Part shown: piece by piece, positions 53,346 through 60,744 of the stretch | How the letters are laid out: the number at the start of each line of letters is the position of its first letter | Position numbering within the stretch: position 1 is the stretch's first letter | Source of the DNA: Prevotella intermedia ATCC 25611 = DSM 20706 | Lineage (GTDB): Bacteria; Bacteroidota; Bacteroidia; Bacteroidales; Bacteroidaceae | DNA: 64,000 bases | Direction of reading: 5' to 3' | Assembly (NCBI RefSeq): GCF_001953955.1 | Contig: NZ_CP019301.1 | Span: 574,501 to 638,500, forward strand | The notes under the pieces: generated by a model | What the model was told of the DNA's origin: nothing | What the model saw: only the letters and a program-made list of their open reading frames with translations | The model's database searches: none | Program-made: the position numbers and the translations under genes

Positions 53346-53777
53346 TTAATACTTGGGAATTTCAACTATTTGATTGATACGTCCATACAGGTAGGCTCTT
53401 AGGCTTGTTCTATCGGGTGCGTAATACTCTGTCCATTGTCCGTACTGATTGACAAGGTATTTCTTCAGCACGTCAAAGAAGTCAAAGCGATAGCCTTGTA
53501 GGGGAACGGCAGTACGGAAGTAGGTATTAGAGTTCACCGCTTCACATAGCCAATTCTTTTCCTCACGGCTCATACGCTCGCCACAATAGAGTTTCACACG
53601 TAGGAGATATACTTTGCTATTACAAAGGCTCTCCAAAGAGGGTACGTCCCATTGTACAAACTTAATTGCCAACACTTGCTCACTTTTTCCAACCACAGAG
53701 TTAATGCGGTAATGAGAGGAGGAGCTATATCCTTTTCTTTTCATCGAAGATGTTGTATTTACTTTTTGCTTATCCAT
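53346..53777 (-). CDS. Unknown module protein, 143 aa, copy B
   Basis: Homologue of 43640-44071 over its full length (MDKQKVNTTSSMKRKGYSSSSHYRINSVVGKSEQVL; VPLQGYRFDFFDVLKKYLVNQYGQWTEYY). Differences are scattered substitutions (ERMSREEK versus EMMSREEK; LRVKLYCGE versus LRMKLYRGE), with the reading frame kept, which suggests the protein is or was under selection. No known domain is recognised. It is followed after 22 bp by the PcfK-like fragment. Confidence 0.78.
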   Translation of the reverse strand: MDKQKVNTTSSMKRKGYSSSSHYRINSVVGKSEQVLAIKFVQWDVPSLESLCNSKVYLLRVKLYCGERMSREEKNWLCEAVNSNTYFRTAVPLQGYRFDFFDVLKKYLVNQYGQWTEYYAPDRTSLRAYLYGRINQIVEIPKY

Positions 53778-53842
53778 AGCGACATTTTTTTTATGCGTCC
53801 AAAGATCGGAGTATGCTGATTCCTTTTTGTAGCAAAATAGAG

Positions 53843-53965
53843 GTAGCGGGGCGAGGCTTGCACAAGGTTTTGGCGGAAAATACTACCCATAGGTGTGGAG
53901 ATTTTCCAGACAAACCCAGCGGCACTGACCTTTTGAAAGCCACAAGCCCCGTACTACCTTTGCGG
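53843..53965. other. Copy B of the structured intergenic segment
   Basis: Mirror copy of 43460-43575. The pairing of outer and inner arms is preserved although several loop and stem bases differ. The gap 53778-54138 holds this segment and, at about 54063-54093, the terminator-like hairpin of the membrane-protein gene. Confidence 0.5.
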
Positions 53966-54138
53966 ATAAAAAGGGAACAGCATCCGTCTTCTTCATTTCG
54001 CATATTGTGGAGCATTGGAAAGGAAGCGAAAGTGCAACGCCCATAGTGGAAAACAGAAAAGGTGGCTATCTCAAAATGCGAGATAACCACCTGATGAACG
54101 ATAAATGAAAGTGTTTACAGATTACATCGTCGTGCTTC

Positions 54139-54486
54139 TCAAAGCACGCAAAGCAGGATGGCACAGAGTATCGCCAGCCAGAAGAGAAAGCTCAGCAGCG
54201 TAAAGGTAACTTGGAGAATGACTCTGACAATAAAGCGCAGTATCAGAAAGCCTGCAATGACTGACACGGCGGTAACGACCTGTGGCGTTACTATCTTTGA
54301 GATAAGCCAAACGACACCGATAACGATGGAGAGCAGGATGACCAGTTCGATGAAGCGTGTCCAACTGAAACGGCGGACTTGCTTGAAAGAAATCGGCTGC
54401 TGCTTGATGTTATTGCTTTTGTTCGATGCGTCTGCCTTGATGAAGGCAGGTGTGTGGACATCTTGATTCATGATGATTGTATTCAT
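54139..54486 (-). CDS. Small membrane protein of integrase module B, 115 aa
   Basis: Homologue of 42940-43287: polar N-terminus (MNTIIMNQDVHTPAFIKADASNKSNN), basic KQVRRFSWTR, then transmembrane stretches FIELVILLSIVIGVVWLISKI, VVTAVSVIAGFLILRFIVRVI and VTFTLLSFLFWLAILCAILLCVL. Substitutions between the copies are conservative, so topology is kept. Its role is unknown. Confidence 0.75.
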   Translation of the reverse strand: MNTIIMNQDVHTPAFIKADASNKSNNIKQQPISFKQVRRFSWTRFIELVILLSIVIGVVWLISKIVTPQVVTAVSVIAGFLILRFIVRVILQVTFTLLSFLFWLAILCAILLCVL

Positions 54487-54489
54487 AAT

Positions 54490-54645
54490 CGGAGCTTTGA
54501 ATAGTTCAAGAGCAATAACAAGATGCGCAGGCTACACACGAGTTGTTGAGAGCTATGCTCGAAAAAAGACAAGTGTTGGTACAAACTCTTGGCGTGTGGA
54601 GCGGAGCGTTTATCTTGGCTCTTGACACTACAAAAGCTCCCGATG
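54490..54645. other. Copy B of the long inverted repeat before the membrane-protein gene
   Basis: Arms at about 54492-54514 and 54619-54641 correspond to those at 42914-42936 and 42814-42836 and keep complementarity. The enclosed part also contains the shared TTGTTGAGAGCT segment, a piece of which is found again in the remnant near 47995. Confidence 0.5.
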
Positions 54646-54653
54646 GTGCTGCA

Positions 54654-55118
54654 TCAAGTCATGTTCTCACCGCCTATCGTTGGCAGACCATTGACCTCAA
54701 TGAGCAGAACGATTGTTCCTGTCAGTTCGGTGTAGAGTTTCTCATACTCAGGACTTGCGCCAAAATCGTCCGTGAGTTCATACTTGTCGAAAACGCTTTG
54801 CACAGCCTTGTTCTTCAGGAGTATCGGGGATAGTCTTTCGGGGAGTGGGGAGGGCAGTTCTTTCTCAAACTCATTCTCCAAGACAGATACAAGCGTGTCG
54901 TACTTGGAGAAATGCAGTCCTCTATACAACACTTCGCTTGCCATACTCTCAGCTTCGGGATGCGAGAAGCCTTGTGCCACTGCATCGCAGTAGGTGGTAA
55001 GAGCTTCGTCGGCTCTTGCCGTTATGAATGGTTTGTCACTCAGCATTTCGGGGAAATGCTCATTGAGGTAGTTCTCTAACTTCAGACGGAAGTAGGATAG
55101 TTCTTTCTTAGTTGTCAT
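54654..55118 (-). CDS. DUF1896 family protein, module B
   Basis: 154 residues, homologous to 42333-42800 (KKELSYFRLKLENYLNEHFPEML; FITARADEALTTYCDAVAQGFSHPEAESMASEVLYRGLHFSKYDTLVSVLENEF). It is 33 bp downstream of the integrase and in the same operon. Its role is unknown, as for the other family members. Confidence 0.9.
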   Translation of the reverse strand: MTTKKELSYFRLKLENYLNEHFPEMLSDKPFITARADEALTTYCDAVAQGFSHPEAESMASEVLYRGLHFSKYDTLVSVLENEFEKELPSPLPERLSPILLKNKAVQSVFDKYELTDDFGASPEYEKLYTELTGTIVLLIEVNGLPTIGGENMT

Positions 55119-55151
55119 AATCTTCTTGGTTTAGGGTTATACATTATTATA

Positions 55152-56378
55152 TTATCGGATTCCCATTGCCTTGTTGAACTTACCGAGTTTGTCGGCAAGC
55201 TGTTCCATGTCATACTCAATCTTCTTGTTGGTGATGCGAGCATAAATCTGTGTGGTCTTTATGTTGGTATGTCCCAGCATCTTCGACACACTTTCCATCG
55301 GAACGCCCTTACTCAAAGACATGGTGGCAAATGTATGCCGGGCAAGGTGAAAGGTCAGGTTCTTCTTGACACCGCAAAGGTCGGCTATTTCTTTCAAATA
55401 CGCATTAGTCTTCTGATTCGTCAGTATGGGGAATAGTTTGCCGTCCCGATAGGTCTTTCCACTATACTTTGCAATGATGCGCTTCGGAATATCGAGAAGT
55501 AGGACATTTGTTTCCACGCTTGTTTTCTGCCTTTTGGTCATAATCCACTGCTTGTCATCGAGCGTGACGATGTTGTCCGGTGTGAGATTGGACACGTCAA
55601 TGTATGCCAGCCCTGTAAAGCAAGAGAAGATGAAAACGTCCCTTACCAGTTCCAAACGCTGGATGCCGAAATCCTTGTTGGCTATCTTCATGATTTCTTC
55701 GTCCGTGAGGAAACCACGGTTTACCGGCTCCAAGTGGAAACGATGATTGAGAAAGGGGTCGTGAAGGAGATAGCCACGCTTTTGTGCATATATGGTTACG
55801 GTTTTGAGAGCCTTCATTTTCTTGACCGACGTATTGTAAGCGCAGCCTGTCACAGTACTCAGATATAACTCAAAGTCTTGTACCACGGATGGTGTGAATT
55901 CTGTCAGTCCTATATCCTTTCTTCCATATTTATGGATAAGGAACTCTGAGAAATGTCTTCTCAAAACACTGTACTTTTGCAGACTGTCTTTGCTGATGGT
56001 GTGTCCGACACGCTGCTTGATGTCTTCGTTGAACTTGTCGAATACCGGGAGGAAAGTTGTGTACTCCCTGTCTTTTCCTATAAAGAAAGAACGGATTTTC
56101 TCCAATGACAGGGACTCGTCATCCTCAAACTTGCGGTAAATTCCATTCAATGTAGTGGAAATAGAGTCCAATGCGGCATTGACGGACAAGCTTTCTGCCG
56201 TCCGACCTTTAAGCCGGCTTGTGGCATTATTCCACATTGTCTTATCCACGAAAATTTTCGTAGAGCCAAAATTTGCCATTTCTCCGTTAAGGAATACACG
56301 GAGCATTACAGGCGACTTTCCTTCTTTGTTCTCATAGTTTGAGCGTAGGTAGAAGGATACCTTGAAATTTGTTCTCAT
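55152..56378 (-). CDS. IntDOT-like tyrosine integrase, module B, 408 aa
   Basis: A complete integrase adjoining tRNA-Ser. Domains are as in 41075-42307: arm-binding start MRTNFKVSFYLRSNYENKEGK, core-binding domain, catalytic domain with LARHTFATMSLSKGVPM and the Tyr in MLGHTNIKTTQIYARI. The box-I arginine is absent (FTGLAYIDVSNL). The start codon is about 310 bp from the tRNA 3' end, reading away from it, with arm boxes between. The C-terminus ends NKAMGIR, where copy A has NVAMGINSK. Confidence 0.93.
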   Translation of the reverse strand: MRTNFKVSFYLRSNYENKEGKSPVMLRVFLNGEMANFGSTKIFVDKTMWNNATSRLKGRTAESLSVNAALDSISTTLNGIYRKFEDDESLSLEKIRSFFIGKDREYTTFLPVFDKFNEDIKQRVGHTISKDSLQKYSVLRRHFSEFLIHKYGRKDIGLTEFTPSVVQDFELYLSTVTGCAYNTSVKKMKALKTVTIYAQKRGYLLHDPFLNHRFHLEPVNRGFLTDEEIMKIANKDFGIQRLELVRDVFIFSCFTGLAYIDVSNLTPDNIVTLDDKQWIMTKRQKTSVETNVLLLDIPKRIIAKYSGKTYRDGKLFPILTNQKTNAYLKEIADLCGVKKNLTFHLARHTFATMSLSKGVPMESVSKMLGHTNIKTTQIYARITNKKIEYDMEQLADKLGKFNKAMGIR

Positions 56379-56414
56379 AATGCATCATTCTTTTGTGTAG
56401 CACTCGGCTGCAAA

Positions 56415-56632
56415 GTTAATATATAACATACTGAAACAGAAAGAATTGATGCCGTCAATATGGTATTCAGAATCCCGTCACTGCTACATTTTTTATTGCT
56501 ACAATTTTTGTGTAGCAGTTTATGTAGCAGAATTTGACCGAATAATGACTGTCAAAACATAGGGTTATGCCGTCAGGCGATAGAGGTATATACAAAGAAA
56601 AATCGTTGTAAAACCTTGATTTTACAACGATT
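56415..56632 (-). promoter_or_regulatory. Promoter, arm boxes and hairpin of module B
   Basis: From the integrase outward: TAACTTTG (-7 box, near 56415-56422), four arm boxes CTGCTACA 56481, TTGCTACAA 56496, TGTAGCAG 56511 and 56523, and the 13-bp hairpin at 56601-56632. All have mirror counterparts in module A at the same distances. This occupies the gap between the integrase and the tRNA. Confidence 0.65.
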
Positions 56633-56690
56633 AGCTAATTTTTGAAGGCTAAATTGACAACCTTTGTGAAGTCCTTTTGAAGCCTATTAG

Positions 56691-56775
56691 CGGAGAGAGA
56701 GGGATTCGAACCCCCGGTGCCTCTCAGCACGGCGGTTTTCAAGACCGCTGTAATCGACCACTCTACCATCTCTCC
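56691..56775 (-). tRNA. tRNA-Ser (anticodon TGA)
   Basis: An 85-nt class II tRNA. The acceptor stem GGAGAGA pairs with TCTCTCC followed by discriminator G; the anticodon stem-loop GGTCTTGAAAACC gives anticodon TGA. A variable arm (GTGCTGAGAGGCAC) and a T-arm GGGGGTTCGAATCCC are present. CCA is not encoded. Its 3' end is the att site used by the elements to its left. It is intact, since the element restores the 3' sequence. Confidence 0.95.
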
Positions 56776-57180
56776 AATGGTGATTACCATTTTGCTTTTC
56801 GTGAACAAATGGTTGTTCCTTTAAAGCGAGTGCAAAGTTAAGGAGTTTTTCTGAAATACAAGCAAAAGATGCAAGATATTTTCAAGGGTAAACTTTTTTT
56901 AACAAACAGGAAGCTGCTTATCGGCGGTTTCTTTATCACTACTACCTTATTTATCAGGAATACTAAATTATCTACCATTGCCTTGTTGCTGCATCTTATT
57001 CGTTGAGATACAAGGTATTCATTGAAATACAAGGTATATGCTATTTCCTTGCAGCTGCACCTTAATATATTAAAGCGCAAATTTATCGGCGGTTGCTTTG
57101 CTGTTGTACCCTGTGGGCTAAAAAGTACAAACTCTTTTTGGCTTCTCCCCTACTTCACCTTATTTATTTAAGATACAAGT
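56776..57180. other. Gene-free stretch between tRNA-Ser and trmB with diffuse repeats
   Basis: No credible gene. TTATCGGCGGTT occurs twice (near 56918 and 57080), and GATACAAG-type motifs recur (about 57007, 57026, 57171), suggesting an imperfect duplication of roughly 160 bp. A small minus-strand frame at 56838-57080 has no family-like sequence and is not called. Confidence 0.4.
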
Positions 57181-57972
57181 TCACTTTGCGGTGTCCTTGC
57201 CACTGCGCTTTGTGCGCTTGAAAGAGCGATAGTCGTCGAGTTCGATTTCGATGTCGGGTTCGGCGAGTTCGCCTTCGTGCGGCAATTGGAACTTCATGTA
57301 TTTAATGTTCAGTCCACGTTCTATCCATTGGTTTTCGTAATAGGTGTGTATGCCGAGTATTTCTTTTGTGCGTGGGTCTAATTCCGTTGACTGCACGCCG
57401 TTGGTTTCGTTGGCATACAGGTCTTCGGTACGGAAAAGCAGGGGCAGCTTGTTTTTCTCTACAAGATAGGTGGTATAGGTGAAAAGAAAGTTCGAGTCGG
57501 TTTTCAGGTGTACCACTCCCCTATCCTCCAAAAAGTTGCGATAACGGTTCAGGAAGAATGTGGACGACAGGCGTTTGCGTGGATTCTTCATTTGCGGGTC
57601 GGAGAATGTGAGCCATATTTCCTGCACCTCGTTGGCGGCAAAAAAGCGGTCGATGATTTCGATGCTGGTACGCAGAAAAGCCACATTGGGCAGGTTTTCG
57701 TTCAATGCTTGCTTTGCACCCGTGTATATTCGCGCTCCTTTTATGTCTACCCCGATGAAGTTGATGTTCGGATAGAGGCGTGCCAACCCCACGGTGTATT
57801 CGCCTTTTCCACAACCCAATTCCAAGATGATGGGGTTGTCGTTGTGAAAATACTGTTCGCGCCAATGCCCTTTCATATCGAATGGCACTTCGCTTATCAC
57901 ACCGTATGGATATTGGAATACATTCTTAAATGTTTCCATCTCTGCGAATTTCTGTAACTTACCTTTACTCAT
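57181..57972 (-). CDS. trmB: tRNA (guanine-N7-)-methyltransferase TrmB
   Basis: 263 residues. TrmB transfers methyl from SAM to N7 of G46 in tRNA variable loops. The SAM site [22 protein letters not shown] (about 47-68), [18 protein letters not shown], the catalytic [19 protein letters not shown] near 119-137 and [14 protein letters not shown] are textbook. It begins [22 protein letters not shown], the usual Bacteroidales start. This is a core housekeeping gene and marks the chromosome backbone right of the tRNA insertion site. A charged C-terminal tail ([15 protein letters not shown]) is present. Confidence 0.95.
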   Translation of the reverse strand: MSKGKLQKFAEMETFKNVFQYPYGVISEVPFDMKGHWREQYFHNDNPIILELGCGKGEYTVGLARLYPNINFIGVDIKGARIYTGAKQALNENLPNVAFLRTSIEIIDRFFAANEVQEIWLTFSDPQMKNPRKRLSSTFFLNRYRNFLEDRGVVHLKTDSNFLFTYTTYLVEKNKLPLLFRTEDLYANETNGVQSTELDPRTKEILGIHTYYENQWIERGLNIKYMKFQLPHEGELAEPDIEIELDDYRSFKRTKRSGKDTAK

Positions 57973-57980
57973 AATGGTTG

Positions 57981-57988
57981 CAAAGTTA
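57981..57988 (-). promoter_or_regulatory. -7 box of the trmB promoter
   Basis: The minus strand reads TAACTTTG, an exact TAnnTTTG match, 9 bp upstream of the trmB start, implying a very short or absent leader. Confidence 0.6.
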
Positions 57989-58355
57989 CGAAAAAACGTT
58001 AGTAAAAAAGCATTCTTGTATTTGTTTGCACGCTATTTTTACATTATTTCAATCAATGTTTATATATCTATATAACTGTGCAAATGTATGTTAGATATAA
58101 GAATTACGGCAGCATCTTATTTTTATAAGATGTTTAAAGAAATAACTGGTTATTAATTCAATATGCTTATAATCAGGAAGAGATGAAGCATCTTCGTTTA
58201 ATTATTACACCGAACTCACGTTTCTTTATGAACGAAAAAAAGACCATAAGGGTGTAAATATTTTTCGCAGGCGCAGCTATTGCATAACTCATTATACATC
58301 AATACATTACAGAACCTATTGTTTTGCGTTCCAAAAGCGTAGGTTTTGCAAGGTA

Positions 58356-58390
58356 AAAGCGGCTGTTTTGCAATGCAAAACAGCCGCTTT
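58356..58390. repeat. 17-bp-arm palindrome, intergenic element (copy 1)
   Basis: Arms AAAGCGGCTGTTTTGCA (58356-58372) and its perfect complement (58374-58390) are separated by a single base. It is preceded by a conserved GCGTAGGTTTT motif. The same arms occur at 62861-62917. The gap 57989-58525 otherwise has no gene I can support. Confidence 0.8.
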
Positions 58391-58525
58391 CGCAATGCCA
58401 AAGCATAGTTGTTACTTTTTAACGGAATTATCTTTACAAGATTAAACCGAGAAGGCTTGATAAAAATATCTGTGAGAAATCCTCATACTGAACTGATGCC
58501 TTTGGCGTGTCGCTTCATATGGTTC

Positions 58526-60178
58526 TTATGATAACAAGCCCCACTCTTTCAAACGGTCGAAGAACATATTTACATAATAGGTTGAAACTACTCTGTCGCA
58601 ATTGATAAGTCCAAATCCCTTATCCATCATAAGTGGATACTTGTGGCTGTAATAAGTGCCTAACAGCAGTTGCTTCTTAATCTTATACACATCGCTGCTA
58701 TTCCATCTCTGGCATAGCAAAGCCGCAAGTCCTGCAACATGTGGGCAAGCCATACTTGTACCACTCATTTCCACATATTTGTTACCGGGAATGGTTGAAT
58801 TGACCTTTACTCCAGGAGCAACACAACCTACAGGGTTCCATGGCAAATACTGATGCCCTCTTGATGAGAAATCAGCTATTTGGTTTCTTTTATCTACTGC
58901 ACCAACTGCTATCGGACTTGCGCTCCACGTTTTCGCTTGGACTGAGTTTGCAGGAGAGCATACCCATGGGAAGTAGTTAGTGTGTCCGCTATTTCCTGCC
59001 GCTACTACTACAACAACTCCATGTAGCTGACATTTCGAAATTGCGTTATTATAAGCAACAGACGGACCTTGAGGACCGCCTAAACTCATACTTGCCACCT
59101 GAATGCCATTTTCTATGCACCACTCCATTCCTGCAATGATATCGCTTGTATATCCACCTCCATCATTATCCAAAACCTTTACGGCATAGAGTTTGGCACG
59201 AGGAGCAACACCGACAATCTTTTTCCGATACTCTCTTGCAGCAATGATACCAGCACAATGCGTACCGTGTCCGTTATAATCCATGTAATCTCCCGAGTTA
59301 GAGAAATCGACACCGCCATAAACGCATAAATCGTCATGGTTATAATCAATACCTGTGTCCAACACGGCAACTTTCACGCCTGTTCCGTCATATCCCTTTG
59401 CCCATGCTTTGTGTGCCTTCACTAATTTGATATTCCAAGGAATATACGAAGTGGCTAAAGCTTCAACCGACTCAATGCCTTCGACTGAAGCGGCTTCCTC
59501 ATCGCAATATTCCGAAGCGTCTTGCTTGAGGTTTGCATCTAACATTGATGAGAACATATCCATCATTGCCTTCTTATACCCATCGGTAAAGCCACCTGCT
59601 TGCGATTGGGTTTGCTTTTCGTCTGCTAACGATTCAACGGCAAATAGTTTGTTTTTATCCGAAAGCATTTCAAAGTTGAAAGGCAAAGATTCTGCTTCTG
59701 GAACTGTCTTTTCTCCCACGACCGTATCTTCTTCTTGAACTTCGAGCAAGTTGATTGGTTCAAGAGAAGCACCTTTGTGGCGAAGGTTGCTTTTTACTCT
59801 TACCCCTTCAATATTCTCCTGTGTTCCTTCCAACTTTTCCATTTCCTTCTGATTGATGTAAACCTCTGGCTTGTAATTTGCATCGAATCCTTCAGGTTCT
59901 ATGTCAAATGCATACATCTTCGCATCTTCTTCTACTGCCAAGACTCCTTCCTGATTTGCAAGGTTCTTTGCTTCTTCCGATGTAAGCTCAAGTACTGAAA
60001 CTCCAAGGTTCTCAAAGTGCAAGACATTATCTTTCAAAGCAGCTCTGTCGGCAGCCATGAAAGAAACTCCTTCTTTCATTCTTGCTTGGTTTACTTTTAA
60101 TAGTTTTACTGCAGAAGCTTTACTAACTTCCTGATTTGCATAGGTTACTAAAAATCTTTTGTTATTTTTATCAGACAT
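58526..60178 (-). CDS. Subtilisin-like (S8) serine protease, 550 aa, copy 1
   Basis: No signal peptide: it begins MSDKNNKRFLVTYANQEVSK. Residues about 7-90 resemble an I9 propeptide (VLHFENLGVSVLELTSEEAKNLANQEGVLAVEEDAKMYA), 95-240 is a polar linker, and 250-540 is the catalytic domain. The triad is Asp274 (VAVLDTGIDYNHDD), His307 (NGHGTHCAGI) and Ser475 (SGTSMACPH), with oxyanion Asn396 (AAGNSG). The lack of a secretion signal suggests cytoplasmic action or unusual export. A paralogue lies at 60745-62400 and a free propeptide-like protein between. All catalytic residues are present. Confidence 0.9.
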   Translation of the reverse strand: MSDKNNKRFLVTYANQEVSKASAVKLLKVNQARMKEGVSFMAADRAALKDNVLHFENLGVSVLELTSEEAKNLANQEGVLAVEEDAKMYAFDIEPEGFDANYKPEVYINQKEMEKLEGTQENIEGVRVKSNLRHKGASLEPINLLEVQEEDTVVGEKTVPEAESLPFNFEMLSDKNKLFAVESLADEKQTQSQAGGFTDGYKKAMMDMFSSMLDANLKQDASEYCDEEAASVEGIESVEALATSYIPWNIKLVKAHKAWAKGYDGTGVKVAVLDTGIDYNHDDLCVYGGVDFSNSGDYMDYNGHGTHCAGIIAAREYRKKIVGVAPRAKLYAVKVLDNDGGGYTSDIIAGMEWCIENGIQVASMSLGGPQGPSVAYNNAISKCQLHGVVVVVAAGNSGHTNYFPWVCSPANSVQAKTWSASPIAVGAVDKRNQIADFSSRGHQYLPWNPVGCVAPGVKVNSTIPGNKYVEMSGTSMACPHVAGLAALLCQRWNSSDVYKIKKQLLLGTYYSHKYPLMMDKGFGLINCDRVVSTYYVNMFFDRLKEWGLLS

Positions 60179-60195
60179 AGTTTTTACTTATTTAG

Positions 60196-60253
60196 GTTTA
60201 CTACTCGTATGGCTTTTCGTATACGCCCCGTTTTTTATGGTTTCTGGCTCCAC
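60196..60253 (-). promoter_or_regulatory. Conserved 5' leader of subtilase copy 1
   Basis: A 58-bp block upstream of the start is shared almost base for base with 62417-62474 upstream of the other subtilase, though flanks differ. It contains CGTATACGAAAAGCC and GTTTACTACTCG-type segments (plus strand) and could fold around GGGGCG. A shared post-transcriptional control element is the likely reading. Confidence 0.6.
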
Positions 60254-60320
60254 TGTCTTTATTGCTTTGGAAAAGAGATTCACTAAACCAAAAATATATA
60301 CTCTCCAAGCAATCTAAATA

Positions 60321-60399
60321 ACAAACCTGCTCAATTTGTTTGCTGTTTCATTGAATAACTTATATTCCTTGAAAGGCAAACCAATCTGAGCAGGTTTGT
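60321..60399. repeat. 13-bp perfect inverted repeat enclosing 53 nt
   Basis: ACAAACCTGCTCA (60321-60333) pairs with TGAGCAGGTTTGT (60387-60399); inner TTTGC/GCAAA pairs extend it. It lies between the small propeptide-like gene (stop at 60415) and the subtilase 1 leader, so it can act as terminator or attenuator between them. Confidence 0.65.
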
Positions 60400-60414
60400 A
60401 TTAATGTTATCAAA

Positions 60415-60660
60415 TTACAGTATCCCTACCTTAGCATCAGGCTCTATGGCTTCAACACCTTCGTTCTGTGCCAATGCCTGCACTTCTTTTGCAGTCAGTC
60501 TGGCAGCCAAGATGTTGCTCATCAGCACCCGATAGCTTTTCAAGTTGAGAGATTCTGCATTCACGCCTTCCATCAATGTGATAATAACATCAAATTCTCC
60601 GAACGGTCTTGAGTTCATCTCTCTTTGAAGTTCAAAACTTATTTTGTCCATAATATTCAA
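60415..60660 (-). CDS. Free-standing I9-propeptide-like protein, 81 aa
   Basis: A small protein, MNIMDKISFELQREMNSRPFGEFDVIITLMEGVNAESLN followed by NILAARLTAKEVQALAQNEGVEAIEPDAKVGIL. The last 40 residues match the final part of I9 subtilisin propeptides (xxLTxxEVxALAxxxGVxxIExDxxV), the same pattern as residues 50-90 of the neighbouring subtilases. Stand-alone I9 proteins can inhibit subtilases in trans. It lies between two subtilase genes on the same strand and has its own promoter-like box at 60684. It could start at the second Met (MDKIS). Confidence 0.75.
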   Translation of the reverse strand: MNIMDKISFELQREMNSRPFGEFDVIITLMEGVNAESLNLKSYRVLMSNILAARLTAKEVQALAQNEGVEAIEPDAKVGIL

Positions 60661-60683
60661 TTTTAATATTTACACATCAATGT

Positions 60684-60691
60684 CAAAGCTA
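60684..60691 (-). promoter_or_regulatory. -7 box upstream of the I9-like gene
   Basis: The minus strand reads TAGCTTTG, a TAnnTTTG match, 24 bp before the start codon. No clear -33 box is seen. Confidence 0.45.
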
Positions 60692-60744
60692 CAACGATAT
60701 CTTCACACTAAGCTGTTATCTTTGTGTGTTGTTTCGTGTTGCAT

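Larger units (their letters stand above)
40751..56698. mobile_element. Mosaic element: inverted integrase modules around RIT trio and Hachiman
   Basis: The left end (module A, 40751-44289, plus strand) and right end (module B, 53111-56698, minus strand) carry the same gene order: att core, arm boxes, integrase, DUF1896, membrane protein, 143-aa protein, PcfK-like fragment. They are mirror images and differ at many codons. Inside are a RIT trio, Hachiman and decayed RIT/module copies. The assembly probably arose from several insertions plus a rearrangement. Confidence 0.65.

Noticed and set aside
56838..57080. Minus-strand frame of 80 codons between tRNA-Ser and trmB
   Set aside because: It runs through the diffuse GATACAAG repeats and has no recognisable feature or start signal.
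58210..58221. CGAACTCACGTT, identical to 12 bp of the IS982 end near 775-786
   Set aside because: Only 12 bp match and no transposase remnant or second end is nearby; it may be a chance match or a tiny scar, not a supportable element.
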